DNA from: Mustela lutreola
Lineage: Eukaryota > Chordata > Mammalia > Carnivora > Mustelidae
Direction: 5' to 3'
Assembly (NCBI RefSeq): GCF_030435805.1
Contig: NC_081303.1
Span: 75,677,910-75,741,909 of the forward strand
Length of the DNA: 64,000 nt
Of this stretch, positions 30,801-43,139 are shown piece by piece. Every line of letters starts with the position of its first letter. Within the stretch, counting starts at the first letter, position 1. Under the pieces are notes generated by a model that was given only the letters and a program-made list of their open reading frames with translations, did no database searches and was not told the origin of the DNA. A program made the translations under genes and the position numbers.

Positions 30801-30914
30801 AAATCTCTAACCATTATTTATTTATTTTTTCCAAAAGTTTTGACAGTTGTTCTTTTTTATATTTTGAGGTTCTATTATTGGTCCTTTGGTGTTTATTTTT
30901 TTATTTTTGTTTTT

Positions 30915-31100
30915 TATTTTTAAAATATTTTATTTATTTGACAGACAGAGATCACAAGTAGATAGGCAGGCAGAGAGAGAGAGGGGGAAGCAGGCTCCCC
31001 ACGGAGCAGAGAGCCCGATGTGGGGTTCGAACCCAGGACCCTGAGATTATGACCTGAGCCGAAGGCAGCAGCTTAACCCACTGAGCCACCTAGGTGCCCC
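30915..31100 (-). mobile_element. CAN-SINE
   Basis: Antisense full copy ending ccacctaggtgcccc. Confidence 0.92.
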
Positions 31101-31573
31101 CATTCTCTGTGTCTTGTCCTGTTCCAGCTGGGTTCATCCTTGACTGGGAGGCCATGACACAAAGCAGTAAGAGCGTCATCCCGTGGTTTCTTCTTAAGCT
31201 TCCTTCCCTGCTGTCCTGAGGTGTCAAACTAGGTCTCCAGGGGAAACCTCTCCTCAGCCTGTTCTCAACTGCGGTATTCCTGCTTCAGTCAAAGGGACAC
31301 TGGGTACCCTTGAAGGGTATGTCCCACCCAAAGGTTAGGGCAGCATGTTTCTGCTTTCACGTAATGCCCTTGCTTAGATCCACCACAACTACATTTGATG
31401 GGTGTCCTTCATGATTTGTGGCTTAGAGTCAGACAAGTTTCATTGAACATGGTCTTTTCTTGTCTTTACATGTTGTTGTGTTTGCTTATTCTTAGTGAGG
31501 CTCTGAAGTAGAGATTCAAAAATATCTTTACTTTGTCATCTTCCATGGAGAATTCCCTAGAATCATCTTTTTA
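31101..31573. other. Old repeat-like stretch, probably LINE-1
   Basis: AT-moderate sequence between two SINEs. Phrases such as ctaggtctccaggggaaacc and tttcattgaacatggtcttt suggest decayed LINE-1 but were not firmly assigned. Confidence 0.35.
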
Positions 31574-31767
31574 TTGTTTTTTAAAGATTTTATTTATTTA
31601 TTTGACAGAGAGAGATCACAAGTAAGCAGAGAGGCAGGCAGAGAGAGAGAGGGGGAAGCAGGCCCCCGCCGAGCAGAGAGCCTGATGCGGGGCTCCATCC
31701 CAGGACTCCGAGACCATGACCTGAGCTGAAGGCAGAGGCCTAACCCACTGAGCCACCCAGGTGTCCC
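31574..31767 (-). mobile_element. CAN-SINE
   Basis: Antisense full copy; flanking aatcatctttttat occurs on both sides (31561 and about 31792), then once more at 31808, showing small local duplication of the flank. Confidence 0.9.
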
Positions 31768-31834
31768 AAAAAATTTTTAAAAATTTAAAAAAATCATCTT
31801 TTTAAAGAATCATCTTTTTAAAAAAAGTTATTAT

Positions 31835-32131
31835 TTTAAAAGGTTTTATTTATTTTTTAACTTACTTATTAGAGAGAGAGTGGGTGTGGGGGGTGGACTA
31901 GCAGAGGGGGAGGGAGACAGACAAGTGGACACCCCCTGAGTGTGGAGCCCGACATGGGGCTTGACCTGCGTCAAAATCAAGAGTTGGACGCTCAACCGAC
32001 TGCACCAGTGAGGCGCCCCTGAGAAATAATGATAGTAATTATTAAGTAGGCTCCATGCCCAGCGTGGGCTTGAACTCATGACCCCGAGATTAAGAGTTGT
32101 ACATTCTTCTGACTGACCCAGCAGGAGCCTT
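31835..32131 (-). mobile_element. Two adjoining old CAN-SINEs
   Basis: A diverged antisense copy (31835-32019, head ending gaggcgcccc) is followed by a short old copy (32039-32131, tgggcttgaactcatgaccc). Confidence 0.8.
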
Positions 32132-32139
32132 CCACCCCC

Positions 32140-32560
32140 TCCCAATGGCTTCCTGCTGTACTTAGAATACAATCGAAACTCTTGACCATGGCCTTACAAG
32201 GCCCTGTGTGATTCGACCCCTCCTGACCTTTCTAATTCCGTCTCTGCCCTTCTGCCCCCACCATCCATGGTCCGCCCACATCCACATCGCTCTTTTCTCC
32301 CTTCATACCCGAACTCCCTCCCATGGCAGGGCCCAGCCTGGAGCACACCCCCCCTCCCATTGTGGGCGACTCCTCCTCCGTGAGTCCCTCCCCACCTACC
32401 TGCCCAGGGAGGAGTCTGTCGTCACACCTGGCCGTTTGTGTTCCTCGCCCTTACCAGGATCCAGACGTTACATGCAGGGCCCATCTTCCTCATCTGATTA
32501 TGTACTCTGCCTGCGCGAGGGCTCTGTGTGTCTTGGTCACTAGTGTATTCCCAGGGCCTG
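32140..32560 (-). repeat. L2-like LINE fragment
   Basis: Phrases accatggccttacaaggccc, tgtgtgattcgacccctcct and tcccagggcctggtgtggtg match the antisense L2 3' region. Ancient. Confidence 0.6.
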
Positions 32561-32836
32561 GTGTGGTGTCACTACCGAATACATATTTGCTGAGGGTATG
32601 CATGAAGACTGAATTGGAGAGTTGGGTCCTTGAGAGTCACACTGAAGAGTTTGAATGGTGTGGTGTTTGGGGCACCCGGGAATCAGGCCTTGAATCACCT
32701 CCATGAGATCAGCAGTTCTGCAACCTAGCACATCACCTTTTCTGCTCCGGCAAGCTCGCATGGGGCTTCCTGCCCCTGGGAGATCCTGGCTGGTAGAAGG
32801 AGAACATGTGAGGCCAACGTTAAAATCCAGAATCTG

Positions 32837-33025
32837 GGGGCGCCTGGGTGGCTCAGTGGGTTAAGCTGCTGCCTTTGGCTCAGGTCATGATCTCAGGGTC
32901 CTGGGATCGAGTCCCACATCGGGCTCTCTGCTCAGCAGGGAGCCTGCTTCCTCCTCTCTCTCTGCCTGTCTCTCTGCCTACTTGTGATCTCTCTCTGTCA
33001 AATAAATAAATAAAATATTAAAAAA
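32837..33025 (+). mobile_element. CAN-SINE, young
   Basis: Sense full copy with perfect 15-base target-site duplication aaaatccagaatctg (32822-32836 and 33026-33040). Confidence 0.96.
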
Positions 33026-33040
33026 AAAATCCAGAATCTG

Positions 33041-34190
33041 TCTTCTCTGATGTCTCACCATTTCCTAGTATTACACATTGGTCTCTTCAAACATATCTCT
33101 TTAAACCACTTCCTCATGAGCAACACCCTATAATTTTTAAGACCACTGTTCACCTTCCTGAGTCAACTTTCTTTTTTTGAAGCAGCCCTTAGTCTATCTC
33201 TGAGATTTGGGACGCTCCCTGGGTTTATCAGAACACATGAGAATCCCCTCTTGTGTTGGGTGTTTCTGGGAAAGTGGTTATTCTTCCTGCTTTATGTTGA
33301 TTCCTGTTGGCACTGGTTTTACCAAATGACATCTTCCATCCTTGGAACCTCCATTCTGACAAACGTAGAAACCTGCTGCCCAGGCCTGGGTGCTTGCTGG
33401 AATGGTGGCTGGGCTCCAGGCTGAGCGAGGAACCTGCAGGCGGGGGTGGGTGGCTTCTGAGTCAGACAGCAGGTCTCAGACCTATAGGGCTCCGTCGGGG
33501 CTTGTGAGTGGGGAAGCAAGTCCCCTAACTGAGGTCCAGCAGTGCCAGGGGACAGTCTGCTTTCCTCGCAAAAACACAGGTGTTGGCGGGGGGACTGGAG
33601 ATCGGGGGCACAAGGAGTGGTTTGTCCCTGACCATATGCCCTGAGACAGGAGTCTAGTTGATGGTGTGTTCCTCTCCTGTGGCTTCCCAGACTGACCTCC
33701 CTACCTTTTCCAACTGCCTCTGGGGGGTGGGCTCACGGGGAGGTGAGGAGGATGCGGCCGGCCGGCCGGCTGACAGAAAACCAATGCGCAGACTCTCACC
33801 CTTTCCTTGTGGACAGAGAGAGGAGTGGAAGGGCTCCGCCCCCCTAGAAGCCCCTCTGGGGAGTGGGTGTTAAATTGCCTCCTCCACAAAGCACTGGCCT
33901 GGGCAAGAAGGAAGCATCTGGTGACGGGAGAGAGCAGGGTGGTTGCAAAGGCAGCAAGTTGGCTTCTAGAAGGGTTTGGGGTGGGGGCAGAGCCTGGTCT
34001 GGAAATGCGCTGTTGAGGGGAGCGAGGAGGATGGAGGCAAAGAGCAGCAGCACTGGCCATGTGCCAAGCCCCTGCTCTGTGCTGAGCCCTGTTTATCAGC
34101 AGCCCAGTCTAGAGGGGAGACACTTAAAGAAAGTGTTATCGAAGTCCCTGTTACAGGGCAGGGGGCTAGTGGGGTTCATGGGAGGAACAG
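33041..34190. other. Gene-free stretch upstream of S100A2
   Basis: Unique-looking DNA with a consensus AP-1 site (TGAGTCA, 33458-33464). A short ggccggccggccgg palindromic run lies at 33755-33769. No exon is recognised. Confidence 0.4.
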
Positions 34191-34195
34191 CTACC

Positions 34196-34645
34196 TATGT
34201 GAGTGTGCGCAGGTGCGTGGGTGCGTCTGTGTGCGCACGCGAGAGCAAGTGTGTAAGTGTGAGCGTGCATGTGTGTATACGTGTGCACGGGAGTGCGCAC
34301 ATGTATGTGTGTGTGAGTGCGTGTGCATGGGAGTGCGCGTGTGTGTGAGCGCGAGTGCGCACGAGTATGTGTGAGTGTGAGCGCGCATGTGTGTATGCGT
34401 GTGCATGGGAGCGCGCTGTGTGAGTGTGAGCACACGTGTGTGCGTGTGCAGGGGAGCACACATGTGCATGAGAGTGCGCACGTGTATGTGTGGGTGCTCG
34501 TGTGTGCGTTGCATGGGAGTGCGTGCACGCGTGTGAGTGTGAGCGCGTGTGAGAGCGAGTTCCTATGCGCTAGTGTGCGTGCATGTGATTGTGTGCACAT
34601 GTGCGCGTGTGTGAGTGTGTGTGAGCATGCGCACGCGTGTGCTCT
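34196..34645. repeat. Long interrupted (TG)n/(CG) alternating tract
   Basis: About 450 bases of nearly pure alternating purine-pyrimidine sequence made of gtgtg, gcgcg, gcacg and gtgcatgggagtgcg phrases. Loose units such as gtgtgcatgggagtgcg recur at 34320, 34400 and 34510. The open frames of His/Thr or Cys/Val repeats here are artefacts of the repeat. Confidence 0.95.
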
Positions 34646-35369
34646 AGGACATGGGGAGGCCAGGGCCGGGATTCAGGATGTGGCACAGAGATGATCTCAG
34701 AGCTGAGTTGAAAGGGTGGCTGGGAGACGGACAGGGAGCAACGGAGGAAGGGCTCTCGGAGAGAATGATGGCTTGGGTGGTCTGGGCATCAGTGACCTTG
34801 GAGCCTGGGAGGGCTTGTGACGCTCGGCAGCCCCCTCCGCAGAGTGATGACACATCACGAGGCTTTCACCTGAGCGCTGACACGCTCACGTGTGGATTTA
34901 GGAAGATCACCCTAGTGGCAGAGCTGAGAAGGGGGGTGCGGGGGGCAAGGCCAGGGCAGGAGAAGGGTCCGGTTGTGTCTACAACGGCACTCAAGCAGTG
35001 TGACAGCGACAAGCAGCACTGAGAAGGCCGTGGAGGGCAGTGGAGGGAAGCAGGAGGACAGCCAGGTTTCCGGTCTGGGTCATCAGGAGGATGATGGTGG
35101 CATCTGTGGTCCAGAGGGTTACCAAGGGAGGTGGAAGACCTGAGGAAGGGCCCTCTCACGTCTGCTTTCCACGGAGGCAAGAGGAGAGGGGTGGGGCTGG
35201 AAGATGCTTCCCCGGGCTTGGGGAGGTTGAGCAATGGGGCCAGGGGGCCGGGTGTGGGTGTGGGGGGAGAATGGCAGTGCGCCCTGTTGGAGTGGGAAGG
35301 TGAGAGCTCCCAGGGCTTCCCAGGGATCCGGGCTTGCAGAGGAGGCTTTCTGTTGTGACAGCCTATGTT

Positions 35370-35515
35370 CCTTATGCCTCGTTAACTGTGTAAACCTGGG
35401 CAAACTTGCCTGAGCCTCAGTGTCCTCTTCTGTAAAGTGGGTGAGATCGTACCCACTTCCTGGGATAGTTGTGTAAATTAAATGCAATAGTATACAGAGA
35501 TCACGGAGCACACAG
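35370..35515 (+). repeat. MIR SINE remnant
   Basis: Sense MIR order: gtgtaaacctgggcaaactt, gagcctcagtgtcctcttct, gtaaagtgggtgagatcgta, then the tail agcacacagcaggtgc. Confidence 0.75.
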
Positions 35516-35577
35516 CAGGTGCGCCCCAATGTCAGCTCCTTGGCCGGCCCTGGGAACACCCTCGATCACTGCATGGG
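35503..35577 (+). repeat. 75-bp duplicated segment, copy 1
   Basis: Matches 36783-36857 without gaps at about nine bases in ten; the shared part extends beyond the MIR tail (ggccggccctgggaa). Confidence 0.8.
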
Positions 35578-35657
35578 GTTACCAAGTTTCCTTGTGCTGA
35601 TCATGCTATCAGGGGTACTTAGGGATGTTATTTAATGCAGTTTGTTAAGAGAAAATT

Positions 35658-35971
35658 GGGGCTCCTGGGTGGCTTAGTGGGTTGTGTCTGCCTTCCGCTC
35701 AGCTCATGATCCTGGAGTCCTGGGATCCAGCCCCAAGTCAGGCTTCCTGCTTTTCCCTCTCCCTCTGCCCACTCCCCCTCCAAGTTGTGGTCCCTCTCTG
35801 CCACCTCCTGACAACCCTAACCCTCCTGACAGCCCACGGGAGAATGACTGTTGCCCCCTGCCCCCACTCTCTTTGTGTCTCATTCTTCTCCCGTGCACCG
35901 TCAGGAGGTGGCATCTCTCACTCTCACTCACTCTCTCTTAATAAATAAATAAAATCGTAAAAAAAAAAAAA
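35658..35971 (+). mobile_element. CAN-SINE with inner expansion
   Basis: Sense copy. Its middle holds an extra, CT-rich segment (acctcctgacaaccctaacc, repeated near ctcctgacagccc) that ordinary copies lack, making it about 310 bases long. Confidence 0.82.
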
Positions 35972-36323
35972 GAAAATATTTAAAAATACTTTTTTGGGGG
36001 GTAGAGGACTAATAAAAGGGATCATGTGTTGGAAAGGTGGAAGGTCAGGGGTGCGGTGCACCTGGCCAGGGTCACCTGGTGAACCAGAGGGAATGCCAGG
36101 GCTTCAGTCTGGGGCCCCAACACTGGGGCTGTTTCTCTTTCTGCTGTGCTGCCCTGGGGAGAGGAGAGGGGTGTGTGGGCAGAGCTTGGCAGTGTCTGGC
36201 CCCTCACTTATGCCACCTTGCTCCTCCCGCCCGGTGCTTGAGGCTTTTAACACGGACAGTCCAGGAAACAGCTGACGTGTCAGGCAGGTGTGAGGCTGTG
36301 GGTGTGGGAAGGCCCCTTGGAGG

Positions 36324-36355
36324 TGAGTCAGCACTGCCTCTTCCTTCCTGAGTCA
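36324..36355. promoter_or_regulatory. Paired AP-1 consensus sites
   Basis: Two TGAGTCA heptamers lie 25 bases apart (36324-36330 and 36349-36355), 3.5 kb upstream of the S100A2 first exon. AP-1 drives many keratinocyte genes of this region; enhancer function here is an inference. Confidence 0.45.
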
Positions 36356-36782
36356 GGGGCAGAGTGGGTGGAGGGCTGCCGACCAGGTGGAAGGGAGGAG
36401 GGGCAGGGGTGGGGTGGGGTGGTGAGATCCACTGGCAACTGCAGGTCTCAACCACCAGGGGGCAGGAGCCAGGCGGGGACATGAGGCAGGCCTCTGGCCC
36501 AGGCAGGAGCGCGGACAGGGAGCCCTGACCCAGCTATTCAAGCTGGGCACTGGCAGAGTCACCGCTAGTGATGTGCCCATGGCCCAGCTGTGCTCCCTGG
36601 AGAATGTGGACCGGAATTGGACTCTGCGGTCATTCTGTCCAGCCCTCCTGTTCTGTTCTGCAGACTGGGAAGGCGTTACTCAACCCACACTGTGAGTTAG
36701 TGGCAGATTAATGTGATTTGCACCCATCCCAGGAATCGGGCCGCTTGATGGGCTCCATTTGGGCCTCCATTCCAGGGAAGGA

Positions 36783-36857
36783 ACGGAGCACACAGCAGGT
36801 GCGCCCCAATCTCAGCCCCGTGGCCGGCCCTGGGAAGGCCCTGGATCATTGCACGGT
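36783..36857 (+). repeat. 75-bp duplicated segment, copy 2
   Basis: Partner of 35503-35577, 1,280 bases away in direct orientation. Confidence 0.8.
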
Positions 36858-37603
36858 GATACTCCAAGGGCTGCCCTGGTAATCACTCTCTCATTTCCTT
36901 CTGTTTCTGTGGCGCTCCTTCCTCTCTCCCAGTTCCCACCGTCTCCATCCCTGCTGCTGGGGCCCTTGCTCAGCTCCCTCCCTCCCCAGGCCCCAGGCTG
37001 GAGCCCTGTTTCCTCAGGGGTTTGCAGCTTCCGGAAGCTGTTTTTCAGCCCAGAGTCTAAGGGCCACTCCTGGGATCTGGAGAAGTTATGATTTGGTCAC
37101 AGAACCTGTGCTGTGATTTGGGAGGTGAGGCGGTCCCTTGGGTCTTGAATACTTTCCCCAGCACCTGCGCTGTGCTCAGTAATCATAAACAGTGGTTGGC
37201 ACAGGCTATGCAGGAGACCTTTGTTCGTGCAGAGACCAGTAAGACCCAGTCCCTGCCCAATGAGCTCACCGTGTGAGGGTGAAGGCAAGAGAAGACTCGC
37301 ACTGGAATGATTCTGCCCAGAGCAGACACGCTAGTACACAAGGACAAAAGGAGTCCTTGTTTGGGATGGAGCAGATAGAGATGGGGTCTGGCTGGGCCTA
37401 GGGAAGTCTCCACCCAGTAGGTGGCATTTACCGGGCCTTTGAAGGACAGCTGGGATTTCAACAGGCAGCGAGGTGGGGAGCAGGGGTCAGCCCAAGCAGT
37501 GGGTCTCAGAGCACCAGCTGCAGGTATGGTGTGTTCAAGGCGCAGGGACCCAGGCTAGGGGGTGTGTGGAGGGTTGGAAAGCTGGTGGGCGCCAGAGTCC
37601 AAG

Positions 37604-38291
37604 TGATGAGGGAGCAGGAGGCTGGCTGAGGACAAAGCAAAAGCTGGCACCTTGCACCCCCCCCCTTCATCCGCTCCCCTCCATATGTGTAGCATTCCTC
37701 AGGCACCCCTGACTGCCATAAAATGATAAATAGTTAACTTGCTGAGATCACAATCCTGCAAGACAGGAGTCTCCCTTGGTTTGCAAATGTCCTTGAGATT
37801 ACAACCAAGAAGTTACCTTATCAATAGCCCAATTTCCAAAGACACAGAACTCAGTTCCTCAAGCCTAATGTCACCCTCCCCTCCATAAAAACCGAAGGAG
37901 GTGGAAGTAGAAGGAAAAGTAAGTAAAGTTAAATTTCTTCTAAACCTAAATCTCATTAACAAGGATGCTTGATAGCAGGAATGTAACATTCCACCAGGAG
38001 ACTCTCAATTGTCTTTACTTGATAGCAACTAAGCCTTCAATATCCTGATAGTATTCTTTGCCCCAATAGCCATTCTGGACACCCTTTTGTCCTCACCTAC
38101 CCAACTCCTGTGTATATAACCAGCCACTCCTCACAACCCGGGGCAGCAGCTCTTCCTGCCCACGGGTCATGTCCCCGTGCTTTAATAAACCACCATTTTG
38201 CACCAACGACGTCTTAAGAATTCTTTCTTTAGTCGTCGGCTCCGAACCTCCTCACCCCACCGAACCTGACTTAGGTTCTGGGACCTTATCA
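37604..38291 (+). mobile_element. Solo LTR of an endogenous retrovirus (ERV1-like), copy A
   Basis: A 688-base element starting TG and ending CA is bounded by a 4-base direct repeat CAAG (37600-37603 and 38292-38295), as gammaretrovirus-like (class I) elements leave. It has a TATA-like tgtatataa near 38112 and AATAAA near 38185. No internal retroviral genes adjoin, so it is a solo LTR formed by recombination. Its first 370 bases match the LTR at 44251; the right half does not. Family name in repeat databases unknown to me. Confidence 0.78.
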
Positions 38292-38757
38292 CAAGCACCT
38301 CACCTCCAGGCCTGGGGAGGAGCCATGGGGGCCACTGTGATGCCTGCGCCTCACAGGCATTCACCAAAGTCCTGAGGTGAAATGGAAGAAGAGCAAAAGG
38401 ACACGAATGGCGCCCACCGGGCTTTACCCTCGCGGTGAAGGACTTTTGTTTCAAGCTCTACAGGAAATAAGGCTTGATAGGGAGGAGCACTAGCATGGTG
38501 GGTTGGGGGGGTGTGCCTGAGAAAGTTGGGGACCCCGGGGCTCCAAGGGCTGACCCCATCTGCACGTTCAGGCTGCCCAAGCCCCGAGGCGGCCCCAGGA
38601 GAGAGCAGCTTGGCATCCATCCGATCCTGTCGGTTCTCAGTCCCAGTCCTCTGTGTGTCTGATGCCAAGCTCCCAGAGGGAGCCCAGGAAGGGTCTCCAT
38701 GCTAGCACCCTTCCCTCCCAGGGTGGGCTGGGGCCTTCGGGAGGAGGCGAGCCCAGC

Positions 38758-38804
38758 TGAGTCACTGCCTGGGCATCTGGGCCTGGAACAGGGCGGGTGA
38801 GTCA
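38758..38804. promoter_or_regulatory. Two AP-1 consensus sites upstream of S100A2
   Basis: TGAGTCA at 38758-38764 and 38798-38804, 40 bases apart, about 1 kb before the S100A2 TATA box. A third, TGACTCA, lies at 39475-39481. Function is inferred. Confidence 0.45.
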
Positions 38805-39384
38805 CCCAGCCCTGGGGCGTTGGGGGAAGGGAAAGAAGCTGCTGGACATCTGGAGGGGGCAGGGAGCCTGTCGGCCGGAAGGGCGGTGCCCAGACTGGTG
38901 GGGGTAGACAAAGGGCGGCGTCAGGGGCGCCTGGCGTGGGCGCCTGGCAGGGGGCCGCCCGAAGCCGGGTCTTTTTACAGAAGAAACCCCCTGGCATCCA
39001 TCTGATCCTGTCAAACCCCGCCCCTGGGCTGTGTCCTGACCCGCCGCAGCGCAGGCCTTTCTCCGGGTGCGGGGCGGGGCGGGGCCTGCAGGGGTGGGGT
39101 GAGGAGGGCGGAGACTGCGGCCTGCCCAGCGCGGGCCTCCTGGTCCGGGAGCTGTCCAGCCGCTGCGCACTTGCCCGCTCCCCAAGCCTTCCCGTCTCCG
39201 TTTGGACCCTCCAGGGGCGTCCATACAGCGCACCCTGACGGGCTCACCCCGACTGCGCGGTGAGCACAGCGCGGCCGTCTCTCCCCCTCCCCTGGCTCCT
39301 TCCCGACGCCTTCCCACCCACAGCGGCCGGCAAGGCCAGCATCGAAGCTCCCCGCAGTGAGTCCTCGAAGACAGCTTGCACGCG

Positions 39385-39443
39385 GGTGTGCGCACACACA
39401 GAGACACACGCACAGACACACACACACACACACACACACACAG
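39385..39443. repeat. (CA)n microsatellite
   Basis: An imperfect then pure run of CA repeats; the minus strand reads as TG repeats. Confidence 0.93.
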
Positions 39444-39712
39444 GCCTGGGAAGTCCCGGGAGGCTTGGAGCCTCTGACTCACAAGTGAGCTGTGGCTCGC
39501 AAGTATGTGTCATACGAGCAAGGCCCAGCCTCAGACTTGAGGCCCACAAACAGGGGCGACTCACCCTGGGCCCAGGCCACCCCTTCCCTGTGACACCGGG
39601 ACGCCCCCCCCCCGCCCCCCGCCCCCGAACCCCCTCCCAGCTCGGCCTTTCTCTATCGGTGGAGCCGGTGGAGCCGGAGGTCTCTGGGAGGGCGGGGCCG
39701 GCAGGGAGCGGC

Positions 39713-39741
39713 GGGGGGGGGGGGGGGTGGTGGTGGTGGTG
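39713..39741. repeat. Poly-G and (TGG)n run
   Basis: Fifteen G followed by five or six tgg units, about 85 bases before the S100A2 TATA box; it could form a G-quadruplex. Confidence 0.8.
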
Positions 39742-39824
39742 GCGGGAGGCCAGGCTTTGGCTGGTCAGGTTAGGGCAGGTTTGATTCCCTTCAGATGCCA
39801 GGTTGGGGGCCTGTGCGGGAGGCA

Positions 39825-39830
39825 TATAAA
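39825..39830 (+). promoter_or_regulatory. S100A2: TATA box of S100A2
   Basis: TATAAA, about 30 bases before the expected start of a short non-coding exon that ends in GGTCTG|GTGAGT at 39890/39891. Confidence 0.8.
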
Positions 39831-39855
39831 CCTCAGTGTGGGCGCCTGGCCCTTT

Positions 39856-39890
39856 GCTTTCCTTCCAGAGCCTCTCTGTCATCTGGTCTG
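39856..39890 (+). other. S100A2: Non-coding exon 1 of S100A2
   Basis: Right edge given by the consensus donor GTGAGT at 39891; left edge estimated from the TATA box. The first intron runs to the acceptor CACCCAG at 40792-40798. Confidence 0.7.
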
Positions 39891-40774
39891 GTGAGTTGCT
39901 TCTGTCTTGCCGAGGGCTGGTTGGGGGTGCCCCTGGTCTCAGTCTTTGTCTGCAGTTTTTTCATTCTGGGTCTCTCCCTTTGGGGAACCTTGTGTGATGT
40001 GCCCAACTGAGGGCTGTTCGAGGCTCTTCTGTGAGGTCTCAGTTTACAGGTTGCTCTGAGGCCTTCTCTTAGGTCTCACGGTCTGGGCATCGCATGCTAG
40101 AGACCCTTCTGGGGGCCTAGGCTCAGGAAGAGGAGGTGTGGAGGGTATGCTTTAACGAGAGTCTTGGGTGTTGTTTTTCCAAAGTCCTGGAATCCATCAG
40201 GACTTAAGGGACAAGAGCCAGGGATCTCAAGTGTGTGGGCCTGCCTGGGTCCCCGCCCTGAGGAGCTGCATGGTGCCCGGCACTCTGCCCCTTCCCTTCT
40301 CTTCCCGAGTGAGAAGGCAGAGCTAGCCCACACCGGTATGGGGCCTCACCCCAGCACTTCCCCTAAGCCCCCTGGGGGCTGCTCAGAGCATTCTCAGAGA
40401 CAGAGCCATGGAAAGGATGGCCTGAGTTCTGTCCTGCCGTTCCCAGGGCCCAAGACATGTCATTCCTTTAGTTCCAATCCCCATAGGATCCTTCCTGGTA
40501 GGGAGGGTCGCTCAGGGGCCTTCACCTCTGCACTGTCTGATAGAGAGATCTCCCTCCGCTCAGAGGTCTCCAGTGTGTGGGAATGTCCGTCTCTCTCCTC
40601 TGAGGGTCCTTGGTCCAGTGGAAGAAACATACTTCAACACTTCCTCTGGCCTTAGGGGTCCCTCGTCTGGGGGAGATGACTTCTTAGGGAGGAATGGTCT
40701 CAGGGGAGAGGCAGAGAGGGGTTTGGAGAGGCACTTTGGGGCACAAGGGCAGAGTGTCTTGTGGGCTGGGCTGA

Positions 40775-42123
<1,349 letters not shown>

Positions 42124-42413
42124 AGCGGGGCTCCTGCTTGGCCACAGCCCTCCTGGACCCACGAGGACTCTAGCTACCCCTTTTGTACCCCAAAAATGTT
42201 TCTGTTGATCATATTTTAATTGCTCAGTGATGCCCCATCCCCTGGCTGGCTGAGTTGGGTTGCTGGACAATAAGAGCATCCTTAGATCCCACCCCTCTGG
42301 GCTCTGACTCTTTTGGAAATCTCCGCAAGGCCAGAGCTGCACCTCAAGTCCCAGAGTTTGGCATTTCAAATACCGGTAAAAATTTGAGATAGTTTGCTAA
42401 TATTTTTTTTCCA

Positions 42414-42419
42414 AATAAA
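42414..42419 (+). terminator. S100A2: Polyadenylation signal of S100A2 (likely)
   Basis: AATAAA 290 bases after the stop codon. A weaker AATAAG lies nearer, at 42268-42273, and could be used instead; sequence alone does not decide. Confidence 0.5.
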
Positions 42420-42589
42420 GTTATTAAAAAAGGCAAATACCATCCACCATCACTGTCATTTCATAAAAATAGAAAATGCTAACAAAGAAGGAAGGGTATG
42501 CTCAGAACAAAGGACAGACCTCGCCGTTCCATACTGTGAGCCATCCGTGCTGCTAAGATCTGTTCAAGAGGCAGAAGGCATCTAAACAA

Positions 42590-43130
42590 CCCAGCAGACC
42601 TTCTCACTGAAGACTTCTTATCAGGCCACAGGCAGTGGCCCTGTTTTAGCAAAGTTGTATTTCTTTCGATACCTGCTTTCAGACGGGTTCCAGTTTGAGT
42701 TCATTCTTCTCTTGTGGGTCTCTGCTGAAGCTACCAGGCGCTAGATCATGTCAGCATCCTGATTTTTTTCCACCATTTTCCCTACACCTGTAGCGGTTGC
42801 CATCTGTTCTGCACTGTGTGGTCCAGCAGGGGACAGCCTGACCGAACGCTTTGCCACTCCCTAACAAGGTCACTGACTTTCCAGCCGCCAAAGGAGAGAT
42901 CCTTGTATTTTAGTCTTTCTTCTCCTCAATTAATTACCCATGTTAGATTCTCTTTTCCTCGCTTTTTAATGGATCCCACTTCTAGTTACCAAATTCTCTA
43001 CCAGTTAGGAACGTACTCAGTTGTAAGGCACAGGTAACCCGACTAAGAATGGCATAAATAAATTAGGATTTAAATGCCTTATAAAAGAAGTGTGAGATAC
43101 ACAATTGAGGTTTGGTTCAATGACTTAGAG
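42590..43130. repeat. Old interspersed repeat, unassigned
   Basis: The segment 42989-43035 (aaattctctaccagttagga then tcagttgtaaggcacaggta) is related to 46490-46536, so both belong to one old dispersed family. Family name not recognised. Confidence 0.45.
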
Positions 43131-43139
43131 ATGCTGTTC

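Noticed and set aside
6088-31570. Small open frames with LTxREK-like ends (for example 6088-6291, 10323-10544, 29293-29682)
   Set aside because: They are readings of antisense CAN-SINEs and not genes.
34166-34694. His/Thr-rich and Cys/Val-rich open frames
   Set aside because: They are translations of the TG/CG repeat tract.
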